Shown: piece by piece, positions 11,556 to 22,608 of the stretch
Position numbering within the stretch: position 1 is the stretch's first letter
How the letters are laid out: every line of letters starts with the position of its first letter
Source: Trichosphaerium sp. ATCC 40318
Taxonomy: Eukaryota > Discosea > Flabellinia > Trichosidae
DNA: 64,000 bases
Direction: 5' to 3'
NCBI GenBank assembly: GCA_038496445.1
Contig: JALMLS010000074.1
Span: forward strand, 1 to 64,000
Program-made: the position numbers and the translations under genes
Notes under the pieces: model-generated
What the model was told of the DNA's origin: nothing
Database searches by the model: none
Seen by the model: only the letters and a program-made list of their open reading frames with translations

Positions 11556-12086
11556 TTATTTCTAGGCAGCAAATCACACGCTTGATTGATTCTAATTATT
11601 ATAGTGATGTGAGTGTTGCAAATCTTACCCCGTTGTACTTTTACCGAAAAAAAAAAAAGAACTTAAAAAATTCCCAAACAAGCAAGATTTGGGCTTTGTA
11701 AACAAGTAAAAACACTGTTTTTTTTTAATACGAGCCTTTGTTATTATTTAGCATCAGTGTATCTTGGATATACTCTACTAACACGATGTGCGATTTATTA
11801 TGCCGAACCGTTTTAAGCGTTTGTGCTTGTTGATTATAAATGGCATCTCAAGTGTACAATGAGGGTAGTACAACAAGGGCTTCATTGTTCTTTGCGTTAT
11901 GGTTGAATGGCTTTCTAGTCACGTAAACTTAACATGGACATTAAAAAATTGTAGTATCCCTTCATACCTCGTACGGTTTAAAAAATGCTAGCTTGAGCAT
12001 GCTGAGCAGCAGTTAGTGACAAGTGATGCATATTGAGACAGATGGTATTTTACTTGCGTCTCATGATACCTTCTGCGTAAGCCTTT
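11556..12086. other. Intergenic
   Basis: 3' region of the surface-protein gene plus AT-rich DNA. A short frame begins at 11840 (MASQVYNEGSTTRASLFFAL) but ends after 28 codons, and I cannot link it to other exons. Confidence 0.45.
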
Positions 12087-12433
12087 ATGTGCTGCTATTG
12101 TGGGTGTGCGTTTCAATTTGCTTTGCATAAGGCAGGAGAATATCAAAGCCAACCAGGTACGCACCCTTGTTAGCGTGGTTTACGATATTAGTAGAATTGA
12201 AATTATGTTGCAAATATTCAAACGTTTTTTTGGTCAACTTAAAGCATTCGTCTTTAAGCTCACAGACATAGAGTCAACCTATAGTCGCTATTGAGTACCT
12301 TGTAAAGCTTGGCTACTTGCAACAACGAAATACATCTCCGGTCGGACTAGAAACCTCACGAAGTAGTAGATTTCGTCTAACAGCCATTGAAAAGGCGTCA
12401 ACGGTATCAAACGCCGGTTCGCACCAGAACTAG
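12087..12433 (+). CDS. Hypothetical small protein, two exons
   Basis: Exon 1 (12087-12156) and exon 2 (12285-12433) join through a GTACGC donor in phase 1 to give 72 aa. The protein starts MCCYCGCAFQFALHKAGEYQ and continues with a winged-helix-like segment (VAIEYLVKLGYLQQRNTSPV, then SRSSRFRLT). Phase agreement and sensible composition support it, but it may be the 3' end of a longer gene. The overlapping minus-strand frame at 12288-12587 is less convincing. No family is recognised. Confidence 0.4.
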
Positions 12434-13316
12434 TCAGCAATTCTACTTTGCGTCTCTTGGTTGAACTGTAATAAATACAAATGTGTGCTAGCGCTACTGT
12501 TCTATAACAACGCCAATTTGCGTCGTTTGTCAAAATATTTGCAAGCGGAAAAAAGGAATAATCGTTTAGTTGCACGTTTTGAAACAAAACACCGCCCAGA
12601 CAGTTCTCACACGTGTAAGTAGGTTTAACAAGGCTTTAATAGCGTTTTGAAATATGCATTATCCATATTTGCGTATTTTATAATGATATTTCTGTGAAGT
12701 GTATCCACCGTAGTCCATATATCTATTGCACCAATGCGTTTATTGTACGTTACTATGACGTGTTTATGTGCGGTTTATAGCAGGAATATTACCAACCACA
12801 ATTTATTTATTGGATAGTTTGATCGGTATAAAAGTCATACAGTTTTTATTTCTAGTGGATCGCATCTGAGCGGTGCTGATCTGTCCTTCAATGGGCACTT
12901 AGCCGAGGACCGAAAAGCAGCCATTATTCTAGAACCTAATGTGCACTAGCTGAGTAGGTCTGTGTGCGGTGTCTAGTAAGGCGATGGGAGTTCAATGGGA
13001 TACATTGCAGGTATGTTTCTAGGGAGATTAGAGCTAAGATGGATGGATGTCACAATAAAAGTACGCCTGTATATAAATATCTAGTCCTGCAGACAAAGGC
13101 CATGGTGGCCGCGACTTTTTACAAGAAATGCCAATTATAGCAGTTTTTTTTTTTTCGAAGTGCTTCCAGCCATTTAGACTTCCATTGTTCCTAAGGTATG
13201 GATCATAGGAATAATAGTATCAGCGGTATTTTTTGTACCACAACTTTGAACAGCAACTCGCCATTGATCTAGAAAAACAGAGCTATTCCAAACATGTTTT
13301 CTACACGAAAAGAAAC
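12434..13316. other. Intergenic
   Basis: No gene recognised. One CACGTG lies at about 12610. A poly-T tract lies near 13143-13155. Confidence 0.45.
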
Positions 13317-13635
13317 ATGCTATGTTTCAAAGCAGTATTGATGAGCCTTTGTATTGTCCTGACTCCAAAAATACTCACCATTAATACCACACCAATTAAC
13401 ATTTCGATGTACATTCAAACAAACAACTGTCACCCAAATACAACAGCATACTCCCATTCATCCCGCATAAGATTTTCACTACCAACTAACAAAATCTGAA
13501 ATAGATGAAGATAAACAGCCTAGCTCTGCGTTTATTAAGGTCACCTTAACAAAAACATTCTTCATTGCCTCTGATGCTAATATTTGTGACATACAAGATA
13601 ATGTGACTTATGGTACAGCAGTGCAGTATCATTAA
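13317..13635 (+). CDS. Possible small secreted protein
   Basis: A signal-peptide-like start (MLCFKAVLMSLCIVLTPKIL) leads into an Asn/Thr-rich stretch. A second open segment (SSAFIKVTLTKTFFIASDAN, then ICDIQDNVTYGTAVQYH, TAA at 13633-13635) can be joined in phase 1 through a weak GTCACC donor and an acceptor just before 13505. The splice is not of the usual GTACG type, so the model is weak. It may instead be a decayed copy of a secreted-protein gene. Confidence 0.3.
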
Positions 13636-14046
13636 AAGGATTTAACTCTTGAAGCACGATACTTCTTATCAATTTAAAATCGAACTTTGACAGTCAACAA
13701 CTTGAGTCTTGGATAGAGCCATGACTACTAACCTACAAATTTGAACGTTTCTAAATATGTACAACAAAATTTACAACACAGTATCCAGTAATGTGCTGGT
13801 GTTTGAACGTACTATAATCACGTGTTTTAGATTTTTCTTGCTAAACTGACTGGTCAAATCCTTGCTACTGCCGAGATAGGGTTACCAAAACATTAACAAT
13901 GTGGTTCTTTAATCGAATTTCAACTTTATTTATTGGTAGTGAGTGTACCAGGATAAAACTCACCCCTTTTTGTTACTGTCACTAAATGTGTTGTTTTGAA
14001 TTGTGAACTTAACCATACAACAAGTACTCCTCTATTTCAGTATCTG

Positions 14047-14232
14047 TCATACGGAATCATATACTGTATCCACCATATCCATAAACTGATAACCTTTGAA
14101 CTTATCCCCATACTCAAGTACAAGCCTACGACACTTATCTTCATAAAGATTATTTAGCCAAGTTCCTTCATCTGGTTTTAAGTCATCCAACTGATGTTGA
14201 GCAAGCCTTCTGCACCACTCCTCGAAATACAA
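14047..14232 (-). CDS. Hypothetical protein, C-terminal exon
   Basis: A 61-residue frame (LYFEEWCRRLAQHQLDDLKP, then GTWLNNLYEDKCRRLVLEYG) ends at a TGA at 14047. It is rich in Trp, Arg and acidic residues and reads like real protein. It stays open upstream into VPSTPLYFEEW, so the ATG at 14232 need not be the start. A second minus-strand frame (14178-14420) overlaps its 5' side. I cannot place the upstream exon or name the family. Confidence 0.35.
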   Translation of the reverse strand: MYFEEWCRRLAQHQLDDLKPDEGTWLNNLYEDKCRRLVLEYGDKFKGYQFMDMVDTVYDSV

Positions 14233-14299
14233 AGGTGTGGATGGTACGCTCTTTGAACTATTAGACCCAAGATTTCAGCTGTTCGCTGCTCCTTTAAAC

Positions 14300-15047
14300 A
14301 AAAGTAAGGTGTTGTTATTGGGTACTGAGTATAGTTTGATCTACTTGCAACCCACCAAGCCATACTCCCGCAGTATGGCATTAATGTATGGAACATATGT
14401 GGGTCTTTTTTTTTCTGCAATGACGGTGAACAAATTCTGATTCAAGATTCTTGTTACACTGCACTGTTGGCCTAAATAGTCTTACATAAACACATACAAT
14501 CATATCCTTATTAATCTTGGCGTACCCACTTTAACTAGATTGGTTGATCTATCAGGTAAACAGGGCGTTCATAACGTTGAATTTAATCCATATCACGACT
14601 TGATTTAGGGTAAAACTTACCAGCTCTTTATAACGTTCTTCCTTTAGTGTAGATATGACAGTAAACATGTACTATTCTGCATGCAATGTTAATCCCAGTC
14701 GACAACGCTTCAGTTTGTCAGAACACCTTTTATAATTTGTATCACGTGGTATAGCTGTATCTCAGTCTAGACATTGCGCCATAAGTGTTTTTAAGAACAT
14801 ATCCAGGTTACTAGTAGAAAAACGATGCCGTGTTGTAGTACTACGTTTAGACGTACTGTAACTGATTATGGTGGCGGCAAAACACGCTATATAATCGTGT
14901 GGTGCTGAAGGGAGCGGGAAATGACGAGCGTGGCGGTATGTGTATGTGCTTCTTTCACAGAATTATGACGCAATAGTTAATCACGCCTCACAACAAAATA
15001 ATAAATATCAAACACAAACAACAAACAAATCAGAAACAACAACAACC
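14300..15047. other. Intergenic / promoter
   Basis: AT-rich with one CACGTG at 14743. A GC-richer patch with GGCGG motifs at about 14868-14935 lies just upstream of the acidic-protein gene and probably belongs to its promoter or 5' UTR. Confidence 0.45.
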
Positions 15048-15853
15048 ATGAGCGACCAAGAATACGATTCCAATGAATGCAGCGAAGAACAATCAGTATC
15101 GGATCAAGAATTAAATTCTGAAGAAGAAGAAATTTCAGAAGAAACCAGTAATTGTGAAGAAGAAAGTGATGAATGTCAAGACGATGATGATGACGGTGAT
15201 GACGACTGTGATGATGAAGATGAAGTGGAAGAAAGTGATTTGCGCGTTAGCGCTCCAGTCATTCAAGGACATTTCTACGGACCAGACAGGTTGTCTTCTA
15301 TCAGAGATGATACGAACAAGCTATTCAAGAACATTGAAGCACAATCATGGTCAACTATCGGTATTGGATATTGGCCATTTCATTTGTTTAAAAAACGAAG
15401 CACTGCAAAACCAAAAACTAGCTTCATGCAAGTATACGCTCAAAGACAAGGCGGGGAGTATGAATCCGCGTATCTTTTGATTTGGGAAGGTCAATGTGGT
15501 AAGTGAGAACAACTAAAACAATATTCCTGTATTTTTCTGGGTATTTAAGTTTGTTTTCTTATTTTTTTTAAGGACCTATTGGATTCCCTACACACGTGAT
15601 ATCTTTGATATCAGATTCAGAACATAGGTGGGTTATGGGTAGATCTAGTAAGAAAATGTCAAAAGACCAAGTTCGTTTGGTTGCGAGTGGTAGTGAAAAA
15701 GCGAAAATCCAAGTACCTTGCTTTGCCGTTGGCAAAGAGAAGCTTGTTTCTTTTGCTAGATTGCTAGCTCCTTTTGTTTCCATTACACCGCGTGATAAAA
15801 AGAAGGCTTTTGGGACAGACTTAAGAACGTTCAAAGCCGAAGAACTTGTATAA
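15048..15853 (+). CDS. Acidic-N-terminal protein of unknown function
   Basis: Two exons joined in phase 1 by a GTAAGT intron (about 15500-15572). The start at 15048 follows an A/C-rich leader (AACAACAACC ATG). An upstream in-frame ATG at 14940 is possible but would add low-complexity Gln/Asn/Thr residues. The first ~65 residues are almost all Glu, Asp and Ser. A conserved-looking ~180-aa domain follows (APVIQGHFYGPDRLSSIRDD, SWSTIGIGYWPFHLFKKRST, FVSITPRDKKKAFGTDLRTF). The acidic tail suggests a nuclear, histone-binding or RNP partner. That is inference, and I recognise no family. Confidence 0.72.
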
Positions 15854-16118
15854 AGAACCACTAATAAACTACTTTAATCTTTAATCATTTCTTTCAAATT
15901 ACTGTTTGATAACATACACGAATGGATGACAAGCATGTGCCTTGACGTATATGCTGTATAGCTAATATGACGTGACTTTAATGAAGGCTGAAAGTCCGTG
16001 TACAGATCACAGTACTTAAGCCATTGATTTTAAGTTGGCTTTTAACAAAATCGCCACAAATCATATTTATCACACCTTGTAAAGAATTCATTAAACAGCA
16101 CTACTGTTCGCTATCACA

Positions 16119-17263
16119 ATGCCTATAATATCCTTTGTCTTCATAAGTACTTTATTTATTCTATCGCAAGCAAGTCGACTACCACGTACGTTTTTACGCC
16201 AAAAACCGTTATAATCACGTGATATTACTCATAATTCCAAAATAACTAATTAAAAAAAACCACAGAGATTGGGGATAGTGGTGTTGTGGCACTTACGACG
16301 CGAATAATTGTACAAATCCCTGATGATGGCATGTTTACTCTTGGTAGTACACCAACTGTTTTTGTGTTATTAGATTCAGTCTCTGTTGAGATATCAACCA
16401 CAGGAACAAAGATAATATTTAGTAATCCTACTCCAACCTCGATGGAATTCGACCAGTTTAATTTAAACGTTGTATTTGATAGAACTGTATTTAGTAGTAC
16501 AGTGGGTGAGTCAAATCAAGAACTCGACGAGTTATCGAACTTTTGTCTTTGCTTATCACGTGATTTTTTGTAGTTATTGATATTTTTATATTATAACGCT
16601 TCATTCAAAGTTTATTCTTATACTGTAAATGCTGGCATATCGGCGTGTGTTTCCGTCACGTTGATACGTCATGTTGATACGTTGCACAACTTTTTTTTTC
16701 TTTGTTTTACTTTGCTGTTTCTACTGTTCTAAAGCTATTGTAGATATTGTAATAACAACTGATTTTCCTCCCGAACTTGGTGCACTTGATGCTTCTGTAG
16801 TGAGAGTTGACAATCGAGAATTCAGGTAGGTCTGCAATTGTCAACTTACAAAACCCCAAAAACATTTCACTTTTTTTATCAAAAACAAACTAAGGTATTA
16901 ACTATCACGGCTATAGCATTGTTACACAGCAAGAATTTGATCTTCCTGCAGGAGACAGTGTAGAACTAATAGTTGAGTATATTTACACGTGTGTTGGGTA
17001 CGCAAGCGTGGTAATAGCAATCCACAAACTTGAAATCTCCTAAGTTTATTTTTCTTGGAAAAATACTTCCGTTGCTGTCATGACAAAAAAAGAGTACTGT
17101 TTTTATGATGGCGCATTCCTAACTGAAAAACTCAATTGTGTTCATGTTTATGTGGGTTTTGGTCACTAATTGCATTGCATGTAGGAGTAGAAAAAGGTCT
17201 TTAAATCCTGAAATTGATGAACTTCGAAAGTCAATACTAAGAAAAGGACTTAGATTTAAGTAA
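16119..17263 (+). CDS. Secreted protein precursor with basic C-terminal peptide
   Basis: Five exons. Exon 1 encodes a signal peptide (MPIISFVFISTLFILSQASR) and joins in phase 1 to a β-rich domain (IIVQIPDDGMFTLGSTPTVF, FDRTVFSSTV), then IVDIVITTDFPPELGALDAS and SIVTQQEFDLPAGDSVELIV. The last exon (GSRKRSLNPEIDELRKSILR, then KGLRFK, TAA at 17261-17263) follows a Cys and has an RKR site that could be cut by a kexin-like protease. An acceptor ending at CGGCTATAG is preferred for exon 4, because the earlier AAG acceptor gives a stop. The β-rich body resembles Ig-like extracellular domains in a general way only. Function unknown. Confidence 0.6.
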
Positions 17264-17792
17264 ATAAATGCGTGTCTACTTTATCATTTATCTACAATGT
17301 CACTTGACTGTTTCAGACTATGGCTCCACGTCTTGCTGTTTATTGTGTAACAAAGTTGTCCCTCCACCACCAACATAGAGCTGTCAATAAATATATACGG
17401 AAATCGTTTTCAGCACATGTTTAGTGGTTTAGTATCCAGGGTAGTAGCAAGGATTTGAGCTGAAATACCAGTCAGATTAAGGCAATAAAAACACTTCACA
17501 GTATAATTTTTAATAGGTGAAAGCGATTAAGTTTATTATTCTAGCCTGTTAATTAGCCGCTAAGACGCCATCAATAGAAACGATACAAGGGCGCACGAAA
17601 GATGAGAACACGTGTTGGAGAAACGTGGCCTTGGTTTGTAGGGTAAGTAGGATTCTAGCGAGGAGGTTGTAAGATTATAGCATTAGGTCCTTTATTAGTT
17701 CATAACTACTACATTTGGAGGATGCAATGTTGAAGTGAATTTTCTTCAAAGGTGAATATCTACGTGGAAATACTTGGAAGAAGGTTACGGTT
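17264..17792. other. Intergenic
   Basis: No gene recognised. CACGTG lies at 17609. A short frame MRTRVGETWPWFVG at about 17601 is too short to support. Confidence 0.45.
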
Positions 17793-18633
17793 ATGAAGTT
17801 GCGCATTACAAAGGCTTTGACTACTAGTAGTGAGCGTTTTTTGGTTTCTTGCAATTCGTATGGACACTTAAACTGGAATACGTTTAAGTTACCCGCCTTT
17901 CATAGTTACACTACAACAATGGCGCTTACAAGTAGGTTGGCTCCAGGGTTCAAGTACAGAGCTATTTTGGAAACATTAAAGCAGTATGGCCCTTTAGGGA
18001 GAAGCCAAGTACACGAATTGCTTCCACGATGGGCATTTCCAACGAAGTCGCACACTAAGGATCTTTTACAACACATGGTTAAAAAACAGCGTCTAAGGGT
18101 AGGAAATTGCTTAAATTACGCTTTAGTGGTCGAAATAACGAGCATCACGGCGAAATATTGAATTAAATGAGTCCAGTTGAAATAAATTCATTAATAACTG
18201 TATCTAGGTTTCTGCAGCAATTGGTGGGCGCGCAGGCGAAAATTGGATCTATCAACCAAATCCAACTAGACTCAACAAAAACTTTCCCCTAGCGACACAA
18301 CACTCAGCTAAGTCGCAACGTATGAGGGTACGCCACCTTTCAAGCTAATACAGAGTATTTCTACAAACTATTGCCTTAAAACCACTCACACTGCCTTTTA
18401 CCAATAGGCAGAGATGGAATTACGCATAGAGGCGTTAGGATACAATAAAGAAGAGTTTACTGGACTTTTCACAAAGAATCCTGGAGCCTGGAAGCAACCT
18501 CTTCCTTATCAACGATTGTTTCAAATAATGTACGGGTTTATCGCTTCCGAGCCACTCCACCATTGCTATGATGGTTAATCTGTTGTTTAGGGAGAAGAAA
18601 AACGCTCAAAAAATCCAAGTGTACAACCAGTAA
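17793..18633 (+). CDS. Putative mitochondrial protein with winged-helix-like fold
   Basis: Four exons with consistent phases. The N-terminus (MKLRITKALTTSSERFLVSC...) is basic and hydroxylated with no acids, like a mitochondrial presequence. An internal ATG at about 17920 (MALTSRLAPGFKYRAILETL) is an alternative start. The core reads KQYGPLGRSQVHELLPRWAF, TKDLLQHMVKKQRLR, then IGGRAGENWIYQPNPTRLNK, followed by a Glu/Arg helix (MELRIEALGYNKEEFTGLFT) and KNAQKIQVYNQ ending at 18633. This could be a mitoribosomal protein or an assembly factor. The family was not identified and the localisation is inference. Confidence 0.62.
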
Positions 18634-19470
18634 AGCAACCAACAGTATTTTTGCATTCTATCTACGTCGTTTATTGAACTATTGCGGTTTTTATTTTCCG
18701 AAGCCAAAAAATACAAAAAAAAAAATCTCGTTAATAGCAAAACGACCTAGTAAATGAAGATGGGTTTGCTTGTGGTCAAGAAGCTAAGGAATAGAAACAA
18801 AAAAAGAAAAAAGAAACGTGCGTGTAACGTGTAGTCGCTACTTGCATTTTCAAAAAAAATTAAAACATTAAACCAATTTGCCATGTAAATACTTGCGTTG
18901 TTATTATTGTGTTGCTACCTAGTCAGCCATACAATAACCTGCCAGTTTAATTTTTTTTAAAAACGCGTAACAACTTTTAACTGGGTCAACCGTTTTTTGT
19001 TTTATTGCTAACCAAACGCAGAGAAATGGTGCACATTGATCGTGATCACAAGCCTTTTAAGTTAACCCTAATTTCCGTTAAACTCCGTACTACCACGGAA
19101 ACCCTTTTCCGAATCTTCTACAGGTTGTACAAGTACAATCTAATCAAGTACAACAGACTTAGTACAAGAGACAAATAGGATGAAAACTGAGAAATTTGAA
19201 ACTTTTTAAAAAAAATCTAAACTCCTACGCGCTCCAAGAATTGTACGAAAGGCTTTAATACGTGTAGTTATACCATATAAATAACTTTTCGTCCTTCAGC
19301 GAGCAGTGACATGACACTTGTTGTGTAGTTCTCTAAAAACGCCCTGGAGTGCTTCGGAAGTTTTTGTTACTAATCTAGACATGGCTATGTGAGTCTTTAC
19401 TGCACAATCGCCATATTGTGCATTTGTACGTCTTGTGCTATGCCAATCAGTTTTTTTAGTTATTCTCAAC
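18634..19470. other. Intergenic
   Basis: AT-rich with many A and T runs. I found no supportable exon. The minus-strand frame at 19296-19574 overlaps the next gene's start and is not trusted. Confidence 0.45.
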
Positions 19471-20117
19471 ATGTCCACACACGGGAGGAAAAGAGCAAAG
19501 CGTAAACAAAATCCACTTACACCTCTCATAGTACACTTCAAGATCGTAAAGGTACTTATATACATTAACAACAACCTCGTGTACCTGAATTGTGTGTCAG
19601 TTGCTCGAATCCCACAAGTGGGTAGATGACCAACAGTTTGTTCTTTTTTTTTTTTTTTCTTTTTTCTTTTTTGGTTTTGTCTCGTTTGCCGCCTCGTTCT
19701 TTATCATCTCGAAAGCGAGAAAGACACTATTAAATGTTAGTACCAACGCTAACGGTATTTTTTGTAGAGTGAGGTTTTCTTTACAGAGTGCGGATGGCAA
19801 ATAAAGAGCCCGAAGATGCTTACATTTGATCACTTTGATCCCAGTCATCTCAAAAAGTTTTGTAAGTCGCGGAATAACTATTTCAAAATGAAGTTTTCCC
19901 GAAGTTTTTTTTTTCTTTCCTTTTTGAAAGATTCGAAAAATATTCAGTTGGTGTTGACTTATTCGCATTATTAGACCCACAAAAACATGATAAACAAGGT
20001 GTTAATAGCGTTGCATCGATTGGATTAACAAAAGATAAACATCAAAGCGTGTTTTCACCACCTAAAGTTCACCCATTAAAAAAAATGAGTATGAACTTCT
20101 TGACTGCGGACCAGTAA
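19471..20117 (+). CDS. Hypothetical basic protein with a possible 14-nt micro-exon
   Basis: Exon 1 encodes a strongly basic start (MSTHGRKRAKRKQNPLTPLI, then VHFKIVK). Exon 2 gives LLESHKWVDDQ, a putative micro-exon at 19741-19754 follows, and then CGWQIKSPKMLTFDHFDPSH. After a GTAAGT intron the last exon gives GVDLFALLDPQKHDKQGVNS and ends at TAA 20115-20117. All phases can be made to agree, but several introns are T-rich and alternative acceptors exist. The N-terminal Lys/Arg cluster suggests nuclear or nucleolar location. No family is recognised. Confidence 0.48.
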
Positions 20118-21168
20118 CCATGTGATGACTGTAGTTTTTTTGATTTTTTGGGTTTTAAAAACAACTTGCCTAGTAAGACCACGTTTATAATTGGTTTATA
20201 ATCACACAATGTAATAACAAACAACTGTATTTTTAATTGAAACAAAAACAAATAATAAAAAAAAAAAAATTCTTTCAAAAATTCTCCCCTTTGTGATCAC
20301 GAGATGTCGTTATATTACACGTGATAACACGCATATCTTATCATAAACACATTATGATGTTATAAAAACGCATCGAGTGTTACCATAACGAAAAAAAAAA
20401 CAAAACCTTTTGAAAATGTTCGCTTTTTAAGACCCTTAAAAACTGTCCTAATTTTCACAACTAAGCTCCCCCATGGGTCTTTTCTTCACTTATGTGCATG
20501 CGCTTTATCGAGGTATATGTTATAACAGTTATCATAATGCTATTAGGTCATTACAGGCGCGACATCTCGAGATTTTCTCGCTGAAGCACGCAGCTTTTTC
20601 ATGTATTAGTGTGTAATGGTCGTCCAAATAAAGACGAGACCGATTGGACTCTCCATAGTAAACAGGTACCAAAATAAATGGTTAAAATTTTATTACGACA
20701 AAGGCTATTGCTACAGTGGCGATATTCCCAGGTCGTGAGAGGCGATGAGTCGAAGGTACTTACCTGATACAGTAAACCAAAATATCATCTTTAGGAAATC
20801 CCAAAGAAAAATACTTCTAGTTAATGCAGGGACACTATAAGTTAAGGGCTGTGGGATTTTTAAACAAAAAGGAAGCGTTGGTTACGTTCAGAAGAAGAAG
20901 TTGTAGTTTATCCGTAAACTAAAAACGAGAGGATGTGATAAAGGCGTTAACATGATAAAGACTCTTCGGAAGAAAATTTCACGTGAGTGAGGACTTGGGT
21001 TGTTTGAGTTGATGTTACTTTAGAGTGAACATTATAAAGAGAACCAAGATATTATTTGCATGAGTATGACGATGTATGGCGATATGGAAGTACACCGCAA
21101 TCCGGATTTTTTTGTTTTAGTTTTTTTTTTTTGGTTTTTCCAATGAGGAACTTCCTTATTTTCTGTAG
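20118..21168. other. Intergenic with poorly resolved exons
   Basis: CACGTG sites lie at 20319 and 20980. Short frames from 20826 (MQGHYKLRAVGFLNKKEALV) and 20951 (MIKTLRKKIS) may be 5' exons of the gene ending at 21414, but I cannot join them with matching phases. Confidence 0.35.
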
Positions 21169-21414
21169 ATTAGAACTGCTACAGGAGTTAATATTTACTC
21201 TCATTATAAATCATCAGGTAAGTACATTGTATAGTTTATATTGGTGAGGGTATATTTATGTAAAGCCGAAATAAGCATTTCGGTTATTTCGAAAATGGTT
21301 TTTATGAGCAAAAGATTTACTTCACTAGGAGTTAAACTTCTTTCTTTTTATCAGCACTACAAGAATGAAGGAGAACGAAAAGAGTTAAACCATCGTATAC
21401 AGGACCTTTGGTAG
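21169..21414 (+). CDS. Hypothetical protein, 3' exons
   Basis: An acceptor at 21167-21168 opens LELLQELIFTLIINHQ. A GTAAGT intron joins it in frame to HYKNEGERKELNHRIQDLW and a TAG at 21412-21414. The amphipathic, helical look and phase match suggest real coding sequence. The 5' exons are unresolved (candidates at 20826-21070). Family unknown. Confidence 0.4.
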
Positions 21415-22375
21415 AGAGGTTTTTATGTTGTACGAAGAAGGGTGGAGCAGAAGCGAGAATGTGATTTACAAGCTACACCAGCCTGTTGCTAACTTTTTTA
21501 TTGTTGTATGTTGTGTATGACTTGTTTCGCATAACGTATACTGATTTATGTTGATGTCATTGACATCAACGATGATGTTGACGTTGATCAAAGATCGGTG
21601 GTCACGCAAACGAACACGAAAGTTTTTTTGTAGTTTTTGTTCTGTTTTTTAAATTGCGCTCACAAAGAACTCCACGGAGTTAATTTAGGTTGCTCTCCTG
21701 TAGTTTCAAGGTATTTAGAGTTCAAGTACGTCTTTTTTTAGTTTTTTTTTTTCGAGCTTACTCAAACAACAGTCATTTTGACCGGGCAATCACGTGATTT
21801 TTTTGTAAGAAAAAAGTTGTTTCGCGTTTTTTGGAGCGAAGTGTTCTTACAGAACTCTGTTTTTTTTCTGTTTTTGTGTTTTCTTGAATTCGCGAAGTAT
21901 CAAATACGTTTCAGAGTTCTTTATAGTATACTGAGGACTTACTATCATTTTCATGCAATGTATTGGTTCGCGAACCGCTTTTTTTAGTTTTTCTTTTTCT
22001 ATCCTTTTGTTTATCACGTGTATACCCTTAGACTCACTTATTATTTAGGTAGAATGTTTCCGCAGTTTTGGCTAGTGCTAGAGAAACCCCGCGGAGAATC
22101 GTAAAATGTGTACCAATCCAAAAAGAAGGCTAAAAATAAAAGAAAAACCAAAACCGAAGAAACAGTTGAAGATATTACTACACTGTTGCTTATAGTGTAA
22201 TTTTAATAACATTGGTACTTACTACAAACAAGAATTCTTTATTCAATTAATAAAAGTGGCTATCTAGTTCCTTTTTTAGGGTACGCCTAGCATTAAAAAC
22301 CAAATAGTTTATGTGTTTGTTTCTGACGTTTTATGGAAATGTTGTGTCAAATACTGCATCTAACAAGTGCTATTA
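21415..22375. other. Intergenic
   Basis: Very T-rich, with CACGTG at 21791 and 22015. A perfect inverted pair (GATGTCATTGACATC) occurs around 21555. No gene recognised. Confidence 0.4.
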
Positions 22376-22608
22376 ATGGCATTTCGTAACTTTGAAGTTA
22401 TTTTTTTATTGATCGCAGCAACCACGGTAGGCCCACTATTTGATGATTTGTTCACGTTCTTTTCTGGTACCTGTCCAAACGTTTATTATTATGATTTTGA
22501 TACAAGCGTTTTCACAAGGTACTTCGTTCGTTGTACTACCATACTATGCTAGGAGAAAATGACATTACCGTTTTGTTCATTACCAGCAGTATGCAACTTT
22601 TTTGTTAA
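22376..22608 (+). CDS. Short secreted-protein gene or remnant
   Basis: Exon 1 has a signal-peptide-like start (MAFRNFEVIFLLIAATTVGP) followed by FTFFSGTCPNVYYYDFDTSV. A GTACTT donor and a CAG acceptor join it to only seven more codons (TAA at 22606-22608). About 55 residues is short for a secreted protein. It may be a decayed relative of the surface-protein genes. Confidence 0.3.

Noticed and set aside
12288-12587. 99-codon minus-strand ORF
   Set aside because: It overlaps a plus-strand exon that joins another exon in phase; no family signal in the minus frame.
19600-19625. tRNA T-arm-like string (TCGAATCCCAC)
   Set aside because: No matching 5' half, D-arm, anticodon arm or acceptor stem; the bases are explained by a coding exon (LLESHKWVDD).
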